From Roseitranquillus sp963709765 (GTDB lineage Bacteria; Pseudomonadota; Alphaproteobacteria; Rhodobacterales; Rhodobacteraceae): a stretch of DNA of 64,000 nucleotides. The first letter of the stretch is position 1. The number at the start of each line of letters is the position of its first letter. Shown here in pieces: positions 10,433-19,431 of this stretch. Where the stretch lies: contig CAVPXL010000005.1 in the NCBI GenBank assembly GCA_963709765.1, positions 372,001 through 436,000 of the forward strand, given 5' to 3'. A program made the position numbers and the translations under genes. The notes below the pieces were generated by a model. It worked only from the letters and a program-made list of their open reading frames with translations. It was not told where the DNA came from and ran no database searches.

Positions 10433-12454
10433 ATGTCACACTTTCCAACCGGTCCTGCGGCATTGGTGCTGGCGCTCGCCGCCCTGCCCGCCGCGGCACA
10501 GGACAACGACTTCAGTGATTGCACGGGCATACTTTTCTCGACCGAGGAGGATTTCATCAGTCCGGCCGGGGAGGAGCTCGACGGCAATCCCATCGTCTCG
10601 GACGGCGACCTGCTGGCGCTCGCCCCCGACGGCAGCGTGCGGGTCTGCGCGCGCAACAACGATCTTCTGCCGCCCGGCGCGCTGGTGGAAGTCCCGCAGC
10701 CGCTGGGCCTCGACGCGGTCGACGCGATCTTTCCTGACGAGGGGCTGATCGCGTTCTCGACCGAGCTCGACGAGCAGTTCGGCCTCTTCGGTCACGGGGA
10801 CATCCTGTTTCCCGACGGCACGATCATTCCCAACCAGGTGCTCGTGGCGCGCTTCCAGCTGCCGGCGAACATGGGGCTGGATGCGGTGCACTTCATCGGC
10901 CGGCCCGAGCGGATCCGCGAGGCGATCAAGCTGGCCGCCGACCTGGGACGCGACCGGCTGAGGGACGATCCGCAGACCTATCTCGAGCGGATCCGCGCGC
11001 TGGGCGTGGATATCTGGTTCTCGATCGAGGGAACGTCGGAGCCGCTCGACAAGCCCGACGTTCTGGACGGCGACCTGCTCTCGGCGGTGTCGGGCGTGAT
11101 CGCGCGCAACGGCGTCCTGCTGTCGTCGCCGATCCCGGCGGGCCTGCCGGATCGGGGCGTCGATTTCGGCCTCGACGCCGTGGTGGCCGACCGTGAGGGC
11201 AACCAGGAGCGCATCCAGTTCTCGACCGAGATCCTCTTCAACGGAGAGCCGCAGCCGTTCACCGACGGCGACGTCCTGCGCATCGGCGGCGCGATCTCGA
11301 TCCCGCACAAGGCGCTGATCCAAGGGCTGGAGCCGAGGGCGGATTTCCTCGGCCTCGACGCCCTGTCGCTGGTGGAGATCGACGAGACCGGCAAGCCGCA
11401 TATCGACACCCTCTGCGGGCGCGACTTCGCGGCGGCGGATTTCGCCGGCGACGGCCTCTGGCGCGTGAACACGGCGACGACACCGCCGGGCGATCCGCCG
11501 CGCCGTCCCTGCGGGATGCATGTGCCCGTCGACGGAACCCTGCCCCCGGGCCTGGCGACGCCGTCGGGCAACATGACGCGTTTCCGGGTGGTCTTCGACA
11601 GCCTCGACCAGCCGGGCTTCGGCGATCAGATCGAAACGACGTGGCGGCTCAAGGCGCCGGCCAACGCCCTGCCGGGCAAGCCCTGTCTCTGGATGCCGGC
11701 GGCAACGCTGACGCTCGCGACCGACGGCACCGACGGATGGATGGACGCGCGGGACTTTCTCGACGCGCTGGAGGGCAATCCGACAGGCATCACCGGGAAC
11801 GGCACCAAGGGCTGCGCCAATCCGCATCTGCATTTCGCGGTCTGGAACACGCTCGGCCTGCCGCCGGTGCGCCAGAACGACCTGATGGAGGTGCGCCTCG
11901 AATGGGAGACCAGCAGCGGTGGCGGCACCGAGGCGTCGCCATTCACCTACGCGATCCAGCTCGACAACCTGCTGCCCGAGATGCCGCCCTACCCCGACAA
12001 CCTCGAGGTGCGACTGAACGACGGCTCGTTGCAGCGCGTGCCGGCCTGCGGCGAGGCCCCGAGCGGCGAGAGCGAGTTCCAGGTCTGGTCCGAGTTCGAC
12101 GACCCGCATTACTGGTTCTTCACGCTGGTCGTGGAGGGCGGCGACCCGCCGACCTCGCACGCCTTCCTCAGCGCTTCCGGTGACTCGCGCCACGAATATT
12201 TCGAGACGCCCGACGATCCCGCGCTGTTGATCAAGAACACCGATGACACCGGAACCGTGCCCGACGCGACGCTGGTCCACCTGCGCAACATCGACATGAC
12301 CGAGCTCGGGGGCAGCTTCAAACGATGCTGCTACCTGCTGGAGCTCCGGGTGTTCGATGCGGCGATCCGGCACACGTTCGGTGGCTTCATGCCATCGACG
12401 TCGATCGACCTGAACGACGTGCGCGCCATCACGACGTTCGAGGCCGGCGCCTGA
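10433..12454 (+). CDS. Secreted repeat protein with FSTE / DGD / GLDA modules
   Basis: A 673-residue exported protein of unknown function. Residues 1-22 are a signal peptide ending in AAAQ. Residues 33-313 hold four divergent copies of a 50-65-residue module, each with an opening F-S-T-E (or FSIE), an internal DGD(L/V)L or DGTII step, and a closing GLDA(V/L). Units lie at about 33-98, 106-154, 194-252 and 262-313. The remaining half has no repeats but is Cys/Trp-rich with beta-sandwich character (GMHVPVDG, PHLHFAVWNT, PHYWFF). ATG 10433 has GGAG upstream. It lies alone between the hydrolase and the dehydrogenase. An extracellular or periplasmic structural or binding role is a guess. Confidence 0.7.
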   Translation: MSHFPTGPAALVLALAALPAAAQDNDFSDCTGILFSTEEDFISPAGEELDGNPIVSDGDLLALAPDGSVRVCARNNDLLPPGALVEVPQPLGLDAVDAIFPDEGLIAFSTELDEQFGLFGHGDILFPDGTIIPNQVLVARFQLPANMGLDAVHFIGRPERIREAIKLAADLGRDRLRDDPQTYLERIRALGVDIWFSIEGTSEPLDKPDVLDGDLLSAVSGVIARNGVLLSSPIPAGLPDRGVDFGLDAVVADREGNQERIQFSTEILFNGEPQPFTDGDVLRIGGAISIPHKALIQGLEPRADFLGLDALSLVEIDETGKPHIDTLCGRDFAAADFAGDGLWRVNTATTPPGDPPRRPCGMHVPVDGTLPPGLATPSGNMTRFRVVFDSLDQPGFGDQIETTWRLKAPANALPGKPCLWMPAATLTLATDGTDGWMDARDFLDALEGNPTGITGNGTKGCANPHLHFAVWNTLGLPPVRQNDLMEVRLEWETSSGGGTEASPFTYAIQLDNLLPEMPPYPDNLEVRLNDGSLQRVPACGEAPSGESEFQVWSEFDDPHYWFFTLVVEGGDPPTSHAFLSASGDSRHEYFETPDDPALLIKNTDDTGTVPDATLVHLRNIDMTELGGSFKRCCYLLELRVFDAAIRHTFGGFMPSTSIDLNDVRAITTFEAGA

Positions 12455-12581
12455 CCGGCACGAGGGCAAGCGCGGGGTGCCGTCGGCGCCCCGCAACGGC
12501 GGTCCGCGTCTGGCCCCGGTCGCCAGACATGCTAGTCTCGCGCCGAAAGCGGCCAGCCTGCGGCCGCCAAGCGAGGACGCC

Positions 12582-14060
12582 ATGCTCGACACCAATACCG
12601 ATCTGAGATCCCTTCTGACCGACCCCGACCTGCTTGCGACCGACGCCTATGTGGCCGGCGAATGGAAAGGGGCCGAAGACGGGTCCACCTTCGCCGTGAG
12701 CAACCCGGCGCGCGGCGACGAGATCGCCCGCGTGGCCGATCTGGGCCGCGCCGAAGTGGCCCGCGCCATCGACGCGGCCTACGACGCGCAGAAGGACTGG
12801 GCCCGGCGCACCGCCAAGGAGCGCAGCCAGATCCTGCGCCGCTGGTTCGACCTGATGGTGGAGCACGCCGACGACCTGGCCACGATCCTGACCGCCGAGC
12901 AGGGCAAGCCGCGGGCCGAGGCCAAGGGCGAGATCATGTACGGCGCGTCGTTCGTGGAGTGGTTCGCCGAAGAGGCCAAGCGGCTTTACGGCGAGATCAT
13001 TCCCGGCCACCAGGCCGACAAGCGCATCCACGTCATCCGCCAGCCGATCGGCGTCGCCGCGGCGATCACGCCCTGGAACTTCCCCAACGCGATGATCACC
13101 CGCAAGGCGGCGCCGGCGCTGGCGGCCGGGTGCAGCTTCGTGGTGCGCCCGCCGACGCTGACGCCGCTCTCGGCGCTGGCGCTGGGCGTGCTGGCCGATC
13201 GCGCGGGCATTCCGAAGGGCGTGCTGTCGATCCTGCCGTCGAAATCCTCGTCGGAGATCGGCCGCGAGTTCTGCGAGAACCCCAAGGTGCGCAAGATCAC
13301 CTTCACCGGCTCGACCGAGGTGGGCCGCATCCTGCTCGCCCAGGCCGCCGACCAGGTGAAGAAGTGCTCGATGGAGCTGGGCGGCAACGCGCCGTTCATC
13401 GTGTTCGACGACGCCGACGTGGACGCCGCGGTCGAGGGGGCCATCGCCTGCAAGTTCCGCAACAACGGCCAGACCTGCGTCTGCGCAAACCGCATCTACG
13501 TGCAGGACGGGGTCTACGACGCCTTCGCCGAGAAACTCGCCGCGCGGCTCGGGCAGATGAAGGTGGGCGACGGCCTCGAGGACGGCACCGACCTCGGCCC
13601 GCTCATCGACGCGGACGCGAAGGACAAGGTGCGCGAGCACATCGCCGACGCCGAGGCCAGGGGCGCGACGATCTTCTACGGCGGACAGGATCACGACGCC
13701 GGGCCGCTGTTCTTCGAACCGACCATCCTCAAGGACGTCACGACGGACATGAAGGTCAGCCACGAGGAGACGTTCGGCCCCCTCGCCCCGCTTTTCCGGT
13801 TCTCCGACGAGGACGAGGTGATCGCCCTGGCCAACGACACGATCTTCGGTCTGGCGAGCTATTTCTACGCCCGCGACCTGAGCCGGGTCACGCGCGTGTC
13901 GGAGGCGCTGGAATACGGCATCGTCGGGGTGAACACCGGCATCATTTCCACCGAGGTCGCGCCGTTCGGCGGCGTCAAGCAATCGGGCCTCGGCCGCGAG
14001 GGCTCGCGCCACGGCATCGACGACTACACGGAGATGAAATACATCTGCCTGTCGGTCTGA
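12582..14060 (+). CDS. gabD: NAD(P)-dependent succinate-semialdehyde dehydrogenase
   Basis: A 492-residue class I aldehyde dehydrogenase closely following the GabD pattern: PWNFPNAMITRK, FTGSTEVG, general base Glu in MELGGNAPFIVFDD, catalytic Cys in NNGQTCVCANR, and C-terminal EVAPFGGVKQSGLGREG. It would oxidise succinate semialdehyde to succinate in the cytoplasm, linking GABA and polyamine breakdown to the TCA cycle. ATG 12582 is preceded by GAGG; the open frame runs further upstream without family similarity. No gabT is adjacent. Confidence 0.9.
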   Translation: MLDTNTDLRSLLTDPDLLATDAYVAGEWKGAEDGSTFAVSNPARGDEIARVADLGRAEVARAIDAAYDAQKDWARRTAKERSQILRRWFDLMVEHADDLATILTAEQGKPRAEAKGEIMYGASFVEWFAEEAKRLYGEIIPGHQADKRIHVIRQPIGVAAAITPWNFPNAMITRKAAPALAAGCSFVVRPPTLTPLSALALGVLADRAGIPKGVLSILPSKSSSEIGREFCENPKVRKITFTGSTEVGRILLAQAADQVKKCSMELGGNAPFIVFDDADVDAAVEGAIACKFRNNGQTCVCANRIYVQDGVYDAFAEKLAARLGQMKVGDGLEDGTDLGPLIDADAKDKVREHIADAEARGATIFYGGQDHDAGPLFFEPTILKDVTTDMKVSHEETFGPLAPLFRFSDEDEVIALANDTIFGLASYFYARDLSRVTRVSEALEYGIVGVNTGIISTEVAPFGGVKQSGLGREGSRHGIDDYTEMKYICLSV

Positions 14061-14066
14061 GATGCG

Positions 14067-14094
14067 GGCGGCGCCCCTTTGGCGAGGCGCCGCC
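14067..14094 (+). terminator. Stem-loop after gabD
   Basis: GGCGGCGCC and GGCGCCGCC form a perfect 9-bp stem around a 10-base loop, 7 bases after the stop codon. There is no U-tract, so efficient intrinsic termination is uncertain. Confidence 0.5.
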
Positions 14095-14244
14095 AGACCC
14101 GGTGCACAGAATTTCAATAAATTTCATTGCGCTTTTCATGGCTAAACGGCTGTAAATCTACAATTTCTTAGAAGCCGCGCGTCAATGTGGCCATATCCGC
14201 CGGGAAAGGTCTCCCGCCGGTGTGGCCAGGGCGACGACCGACGC

Positions 14245-15912
14245 ATGAACAGCCAGATCATCCGCATGACGGGCGCGAGCCTGCTGATCGCGGCGGCGAC
14301 GATCACGCTGCTTCCGCGCGCGACCAACCATGTCTCGTCGAGCGCGCTGGTCAACGCCCCCCTTGTCACGCTGACGGCGCCGTTCGACGGCACGCTCGCC
14401 AGGGGCCCCGGCGAGATGGCGAGGCTCGTCGCGACCGGCGACGTGATTCTCGAGGTGACGGCGACCCACCAGATCCGCGAGGCGCTCCATGCTGCCCTCG
14501 CCGACGCCGACGCCGAACGCGCCACACGCTACGCGCTGGAGACGGAGCGCGCGTCGCTCGAAGGGATCATGGACGATCTCGACCAGCGGATCGAGCATCT
14601 GCGGCGCCAGAGCGTGCAGACGCTGCAGGCCGATCTGCGGGTGGCCGAGGCCAACCTGAAAGGCGCGGCGGTGGATGCTGCCCGCTACCGCTCGATCCAT
14701 GAGCGACAGAAGCGTCTTGCCGAGACCCGGAGCGTCAGCGTCGCCGGACTCGAACAGGCAATGGCCGAGGCCGACATCGCAGCCGCGCGCGAGGATGCGG
14801 CGCAAGCGCGCGTGCGCTCGCTCAGGACCGAGATCAGGGCGAGCATCGAGGGGCTGACCACCGGCAACGATGGCCTTCTCGACGTCTCGATCAATCGGCG
14901 CGACGACATCGTGGTGCGCCTTGCCGCGCTGGAGACCGAACATGCGCGCGTGACCGCCCGGCACGAGGCCGCAGAGCGGCGCTACCGGTCGCTCAAGACC
15001 GAGTTCAGCGACCAGGCCAGTTTCGCCCCCGTGGCGACGGGCCGGATGATCGTCTGGAAGACCGCCGTCAGCGACGGCACCAGCGTCACCAGAGGACAGG
15101 AGCTGGCCCGGCTTGTCGATTGCTCGCGCCGTTTCGTGGAGGTGAGCCTGCCGGAGCGGCTTTTCGGAACGATCGCGGTCGGCGACGCGGCGACGATCCG
15201 CCTGCGCGGCGACACCGAGTCGCTCACGGGCGTGGTCGAGGCGCTGCGCGGCGCCGAAGCGCCGTTCGAACATGACGCGCTGGCGGTTCAGCCCGACCAG
15301 AAGCGGCGCAACCAGCTGCGCGCGCTCCTGCGCATCGTCGAGGCGCCCCGCACCCTCGACGCGGGCACCTCCTGCGACGTCGGACGCAGCGCCGAAGTCC
15401 GGTTCCAGCGCCAGATCATGCGGACCGAGTTCGTGGCGTGGCTCAAGGATGTGAGGGTGTCGGACCTGTTCGAGCGGTTCGAGCGGTTCGAGACGTCCGA
15501 CATCTCCGCGGCCCTCGAGACGATCAGGACCCATGAGATCACGCAGGCATTGCGCGCCAATGCGACGCGCGGGTCCCAATTCCTCGGCGATGAGGTGATC
15601 CGAAGGATCCGCGCGCTCGGCCTCGACCGGTCCGATGTCGAGACCGCCGCCGCCGAGCTCCGCGAACGCGGCATCGACGCAATTCGCGACGCGCTGTCGG
15701 ATGCGCCCGCCACGCTGAAGGTCAGCCTCGCGGCCGCCCTCGACAAGTGGCGGACCGGCGGCAAGGAGCTTGCCCGCCTGGTGACGGGACCGCGCGCCGA
15801 GGACACGGCCGCCGCCGCGCGGGACGCCATCGAGCGTGTCTCCGCGACCGTCCGCGATCGCATCGCGCTGGCCGCTTTCGCGCTCCGCGACAGCGGGACG
15901 CGCACGCGGTGA
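14245..15912 (+). CDS. HlyD-type periplasmic adaptor (BgsB/Alg44-like) for polysaccharide export
   Basis: A 555-residue membrane-fusion-type protein: one N-terminal transmembrane helix (residues about 8-24), a short beta segment (LVTLTAPFDGTLA), a long coiled coil (about residues 70-250, rich in Ala/Glu/Arg), a second lipoyl/beta-barrel half (GRMIVWKTAVSDGTSVTRGQ, then VEVSLPERLFG), and an unusual extra C-terminal helical region of about 170 residues. It overlaps the downstream glycosyltransferase start by GTGA, so the two are made together. In Sinorhizobium a HlyD-like protein (BgsB) and a synthase (BgsA) make mixed-linkage beta-glucan; that pairing is the closest precedent I know. The start MNSQIIRM has a weak ribosome site; ATG 14185 is an alternative. 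Confidence 0.7.
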   Translation: MNSQIIRMTGASLLIAAATITLLPRATNHVSSSALVNAPLVTLTAPFDGTLARGPGEMARLVATGDVILEVTATHQIREALHAALADADAERATRYALETERASLEGIMDDLDQRIEHLRRQSVQTLQADLRVAEANLKGAAVDAARYRSIHERQKRLAETRSVSVAGLEQAMAEADIAAAREDAAQARVRSLRTEIRASIEGLTTGNDGLLDVSINRRDDIVVRLAALETEHARVTARHEAAERRYRSLKTEFSDQASFAPVATGRMIVWKTAVSDGTSVTRGQELARLVDCSRRFVEVSLPERLFGTIAVGDAATIRLRGDTESLTGVVEALRGAEAPFEHDALAVQPDQKRRNQLRALLRIVEAPRTLDAGTSCDVGRSAEVRFQRQIMRTEFVAWLKDVRVSDLFERFERFETSDISAALETIRTHEITQALRANATRGSQFLGDEVIRRIRALGLDRSDVETAAAELRERGIDAIRDALSDAPATLKVSLAAALDKWRTGGKELARLVTGPRAEDTAAAARDAIERVSATVRDRIALAAFALRDSGTRTR

Positions 15913-18056
15913 CCTTCGCGGAGGCTCTCGCGCCCGCCGCCCTGTTCCTCGGGCTCGTGCTTTTCCTCCCGTCCGGCTGGAAGCGAGCGCGACCGGTCCA
16001 GCTCACGATCCTGGCAGGGGCGGCCTTCCTGATCGGCCGCTATCTGCACTGGCGGCTTTTCCAGTCGGTGCTGCCCGCGAACGGCCAGGGGGCCCAGACC
16101 GTCTGGATCTGGACGCTTTTCGTCATCGAGGTCGCCGCCTGGTTCGACAGCCTGCCGTTCTATCTGGCGCTTCTGTTCCGTACCGACCGCCGGCCGCAGG
16201 CGGATCTGCACGAGGCCCGGCTGCGGGCGGCCGTGCCCGCCGACCTGCCCGACGTGGATGTCTTCATCGCCACCTACAACGAGCCGCTCGACGTTCTGGA
16301 AAAGACCATCCTCGGGGCACTGGCCATCGACTGGCCGCGCGACAGGCTGATCATTCACGTGCTCGACGACGGGCGCCGCGACTGGCTGCGGGATTACTGC
16401 CGCCTCAAGGGCGTGAACCACCTCACCCGCGGCGACAACGCGCACGCCAAGGCCGGCAACATCAACGCGGCGATCGGCAGGACGCACGCGCCGTTCTTCC
16501 TCGTGCTCGACGCCGACTTCGTGCCGCAGCGGCAGATCCTCTACCGGATGATGGGGTTCTTCGAGGATCCGGGCGTGGGCATCGTCCAGGCGCCGCACAC
16601 CTTCTTCAACCCCGACCCTCTGCAGAGCGCCCTGGGGATGCAGCGGATGATGCCCGACGATCAGCGCGTCTTCTTCAACGACATCATGCCGGGCCGCGAC
16701 GGACTGGATTGCGCCTTCTGCTGCGGCTCGAACGGGATCGTGCGCCGCAGCGCGATCGAGGCGGTGGGCGGCGGCCTGCCGACCGGGTCGATCACCGAGG
16801 ACATGCTCCTGACCCTCGCCATGCTGCGCAAGGGATTCGTCACGCGCTACCTCGACGAGCCGCTCGCGCTGGGCCTGGCCCCGGAAAGCATCACCGCCTT
16901 CTTCGTCCAGAGGGCGCGCTGGGCGCAGGGCGGTCTCCAGCTCCTCTATCTCCGCGACGGCCCGCTCGGACCCGGGTTGAGCCTGCTGCAGCGGATCATG
17001 TTCCTGCCGACCCACTGGATCACGCAGGCCCTCACCCACAGCGCGGCGATGGTCGTGCCGCCGGTGTTCCTCTGGACCGGGCTGGTGCCGCTGGCCGGAG
17101 CCGACCCGGTCAGCGTGCTCCATTACCAGGTCACGGCGGTGCTGGCGTCGATCGTGGCTACGCTGACGCTGGCGCCGAAGCGGTTCTACCCTCTGGTCTC
17201 CATCGCCTATGGCACGATGCAGGCGTTTCGACTGCTTCCCGTCATCCTGCGCACGTTGATCAGGCCGCACGGGCACAAGTTCAAGGTGACGCCCAAGGGG
17301 TCGGATGCCGCGTCGGGAACGCAGGAAGACCGGCATGTGATCTGGATCGCCGCATCGCTGATGCTTCTGACCGCCGCCGGCCTCTGGCTCGACGGCAGCT
17401 TCGAGAAGCTCCTCGTGCCCGAGACCGCGCACGTGCCGGCGGTGGCGTTCTGGTCACTGGTCAATGTGGTGGTTCTTGGCGTGGTCTGCGTGATCGCGAC
17501 GACGCCGCCGCGACCGAGATCGGAGGAACGCTTCGAGCTCGATCTCGACGGGTCCGGCATTCCCTGCCGGATCAGCGACGGGCGGGACCGCTTCTCCGCG
17601 CTGGTCTGCGACGCGTCGGCGAACGGCGCGCACGTCAAGGCGGCCAGCGACGAGACCATGCACCCCCCGGTCGGCAGCTGGGTCGTGCTCGAGGTCGGCG
17701 ACATGCCGCCCTGCCCGGCCCGGGTTCAGAGACGGATCGGCCCGCGCGGCTACGGCCTGTCGCTGCATCTGCCCCAGAACACGCTGCGCCGGGACAAGTG
17801 GATCACGTGGCTCTTCACGTCGGGCTTCGCGGCGCACCGGCTGACCCATGGCAAGGTCGGCGCCCAGCTCCACCTGCTCACGATGTTCTTCGCCTGGCGC
17901 CGGTCGAAGCCGGTTCCCCGTCGGGCGGCCCAGGACGAAGCCGCTCCGCCGGAATGGATCGCCGACATGATCTGGGACGAGGATCTGCGCGAATCGGCAG
18001 GGCGAAGGCCGCCGGCAGCGGCCAAACCGGCCACGCGGGATGTCGACGCCGCCTGA
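15909..18056 (+). CDS. Membrane glycosyltransferase 2 with C-terminal PilZ domain (cellulose/beta-glucan synthase-like)
   Basis: A 715-residue processive beta-glycosyltransferase of the BcsA type. It has N-terminal membrane helices, then the catalytic domain with DDG (Asp153-Asp154), DAD (201-203), TED (296-298) and QRARW (334-338), followed by further membrane helices. The C-terminal PilZ domain keeps both c-di-GMP motifs: RxxxR (Arg537, Arg541) and DxSxxG (568-573). It should polymerise a UDP- or GDP-sugar at the inner membrane and be activated by c-di-GMP. There is no bcsB, bcsC or bcsZ; the partner is the HlyD-like protein upstream, so the product is more likely a beta-glucan other than classical cellulose. 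The GTG start overlaps the previous stop. Confidence 0.8.
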   Translation: MTFAEALAPAALFLGLVLFLPSGWKRARPVQLTILAGAAFLIGRYLHWRLFQSVLPANGQGAQTVWIWTLFVIEVAAWFDSLPFYLALLFRTDRRPQADLHEARLRAAVPADLPDVDVFIATYNEPLDVLEKTILGALAIDWPRDRLIIHVLDDGRRDWLRDYCRLKGVNHLTRGDNAHAKAGNINAAIGRTHAPFFLVLDADFVPQRQILYRMMGFFEDPGVGIVQAPHTFFNPDPLQSALGMQRMMPDDQRVFFNDIMPGRDGLDCAFCCGSNGIVRRSAIEAVGGGLPTGSITEDMLLTLAMLRKGFVTRYLDEPLALGLAPESITAFFVQRARWAQGGLQLLYLRDGPLGPGLSLLQRIMFLPTHWITQALTHSAAMVVPPVFLWTGLVPLAGADPVSVLHYQVTAVLASIVATLTLAPKRFYPLVSIAYGTMQAFRLLPVILRTLIRPHGHKFKVTPKGSDAASGTQEDRHVIWIAASLMLLTAAGLWLDGSFEKLLVPETAHVPAVAFWSLVNVVVLGVVCVIATTPPRPRSEERFELDLDGSGIPCRISDGRDRFSALVCDASANGAHVKAASDETMHPPVGSWVVLEVGDMPPCPARVQRRIGPRGYGLSLHLPQNTLRRDKWITWLFTSGFAAHRLTHGKVGAQLHLLTMFFAWRRSKPVPRRAAQDEAAPPEWIADMIWDEDLRESAGRRPPAAAKPATRDVDAA

Positions 18057-18101
18057 GCGGGCATTTCCGGCGCATATGTGGCCGGACCGGGCCTGTTCAG
18101 C

Positions 18102-18131
18102 AAAAAAGGGCGCGCGGTTCCCCGCACGCCC
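18102..18131 (-). terminator. Rho-independent terminator of hsp20
   Basis: Read on the minus strand, GGGCGTGCGG-GGAA-CCGCGCGCCC forms a 10-bp stem (one G-U pair) followed directly by six T. It lies 23 bases beyond the hsp20 stop codon and is the clearest intrinsic terminator in the window. Confidence 0.85.
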
Positions 18132-18154
18132 CGAACCTCATGCCGCCTTTCGGA

Positions 18155-18628
18155 TCAGGCGGCGTCCTTGCGATTCTCGACCGCCTTCGGCGCGGCACCC
18201 TCGCCCTTGGCGATCTCGATCCGGCGCGGCTTCAGCGCTTCGGGAACCTCGCGCTCAAGCTCGATATGCAGCATGCCGTCGGTGTGGCTGGCGCCCGTGA
18301 CCCGCACATGCTCGGCCAGCGCGAACCGGCGCTCGAAGGCGCGGGTGGCGATGCCGCGGTGCAGGAACGTGCGCTCCTCGCCGTCATCGTCGGACTTGCG
18401 GGCGGTGACGATGAGGGAATTCTCGCGGACTTCCACGCCGAGATCCTCTTCGGCAAAGCCGGCGACGGCGATCGAGATGCGCCACGCATCCTGGCTGCGC
18501 TTCTCGATGTTGTAAGGCGGATAGGTCTGGGCACTGCCATTGTCGGACAATACCCGATCCATCATGTCGGCAACCTGGTCGAAGCCGACGGTGGCACGGT
18601 AAAGGGGAGCAAGATCAAACGTACGCAT
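18155..18628 (-). CDS. Small heat shock protein, Hsp20/alpha-crystallin family
   Basis: A 157-residue IbpA-like chaperone that holds unfolding proteins for refolding by DnaK/ClpB. The N-terminus MRTFDLAPLYRATVGFD, the crystallin core from PPYNIEK to ELEREVPE and the FxRRFALAEHV block are diagnostic. The start at 18628 has GAGG 9 bases upstream; a second ATG three codons earlier would crowd it. Single-gene unit with its own terminator; heat-shock control is expected, but no clear sigma-32 promoter could be recognised. Confidence 0.9.
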   Translation of the reverse strand: MRTFDLAPLYRATVGFDQVADMMDRVLSDNGSAQTYPPYNIEKRSQDAWRISIAVAGFAEEDLGVEVRENSLIVTARKSDDDGEERTFLHRGIATRAFERRFALAEHVRVTGASHTDGMLHIELEREVPEALKPRRIEIAKGEGAAPKAVENRKDAA

Positions 18629-18744
18629 CTGGGTCATCCTCATCTGAGCGATACCGACAAGCCCGTGATTTAACCGGGCGGTTCTGCAACCGGACCCTTT
18701 TTCGGCATCCGGCAAGTTTGATTTGGGAAGCGTCTCGAACGGCG

Positions 18745-19431
18745 TCAAGACCCGTCGGGAAAGAGGGCTCGCACGGCACGGACCGGGCCGGCCGCCACGA
18801 CGGCAAGGGCGACTTCGGTGCGCATGACCTTGCTCTGGGCCGAGACGACGGCGACGACGGCCAGATCGTCGCCGGTCACCGCGATGACGGGGGCGCCGCT
18901 CTCGCCCTTTCTCACGGCGCAGGACAGGATCAGCATTTCGCCCCGCCGCTCCAGGATCGGGCAGCTGCGCTGTCGCGCGCGAACGGTCGAATTGCCGCGA
19001 AAGGCGGCGACGACGGGCGGACGATCGAGCACGGCCATCGGCGCAACCGCCATAGGTTCGGCCACATCGGGCGGAACCGGCTCCGCGAGCCGCAGGAGCG
19101 CGATGTCGTGGCGCAGCCCCCGGACCGACGGGTCCCGCGGACCCCGCGCGAAGGGATGAGTGGCGATGTCGGTCCCCTTGCGCTCGACCGCCGGATAGCC
19201 GGGATATGCGCCGGTGCGGAAGATGAAGGCATCGCCGGCGTCCTCGCCCTCGCCCTTGTTGGCGCAATGCGCGGCCGTGAGCACCAGGTCCGGCGCGATC
19301 AGCGTGCCCGTGCAGCCTCCGCGCCCGCCTTGCTGGACAAGACCCACTGCCGCAAGCGGCGGGGGCGCCGCCGCGGCCATCGCCGGGAACAGGACCAGTG
19401 CCGCGGCCTGCAGGGCCCGTCGCAAGGTCAC
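18745..19431 (-). CDS. Secreted trypsin-like serine protease
   Basis: A 228-residue S1-family protease. Signal peptide: residues 1-22 (LRRALQAAALVLFPAMAAAA). Catalytic triad: His in LTAAHC, Asp in RHDIALLRL, Ser in GESGAPV. A cysteine pair (GGCTGTLI, AAHC) matches the first trypsin disulfide. The GTG start overlaps the glcF stop (GTGA), so translation is coupled to glycolate oxidase although there is no obvious functional link. The active-site motif GESGAP (instead of GDSGGP) is a variant seen in other bacterial V8-like proteases. Confidence 0.8.
   Translation of the reverse strand: MTLRRALQAAALVLFPAMAAAAPPPLAAVGLVQQGGRGGCTGTLIAPDLVLTAAHCANKGEGEDAGDAFIFRTGAYPGYPAVERKGTDIATHPFARGPRDPSVRGLRHDIALLRLAEPVPPDVAEPMAVAPMAVLDRPPVVAAFRGNSTVRARQRSCPILERRGEMLILSCAVRKGESGAPVIAVTGDDLAVVAVVSAQSKVMRTEVALAVVAAGPVRAVRALFPDGS

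Noticed and set aside
18057..18154. The terminator at 18102-18131 as a bidirectional terminator for the glycosyltransferase gene
   Set aside because: The T-run is present only on the minus-strand side, and no T-run follows the stem on the plus strand.
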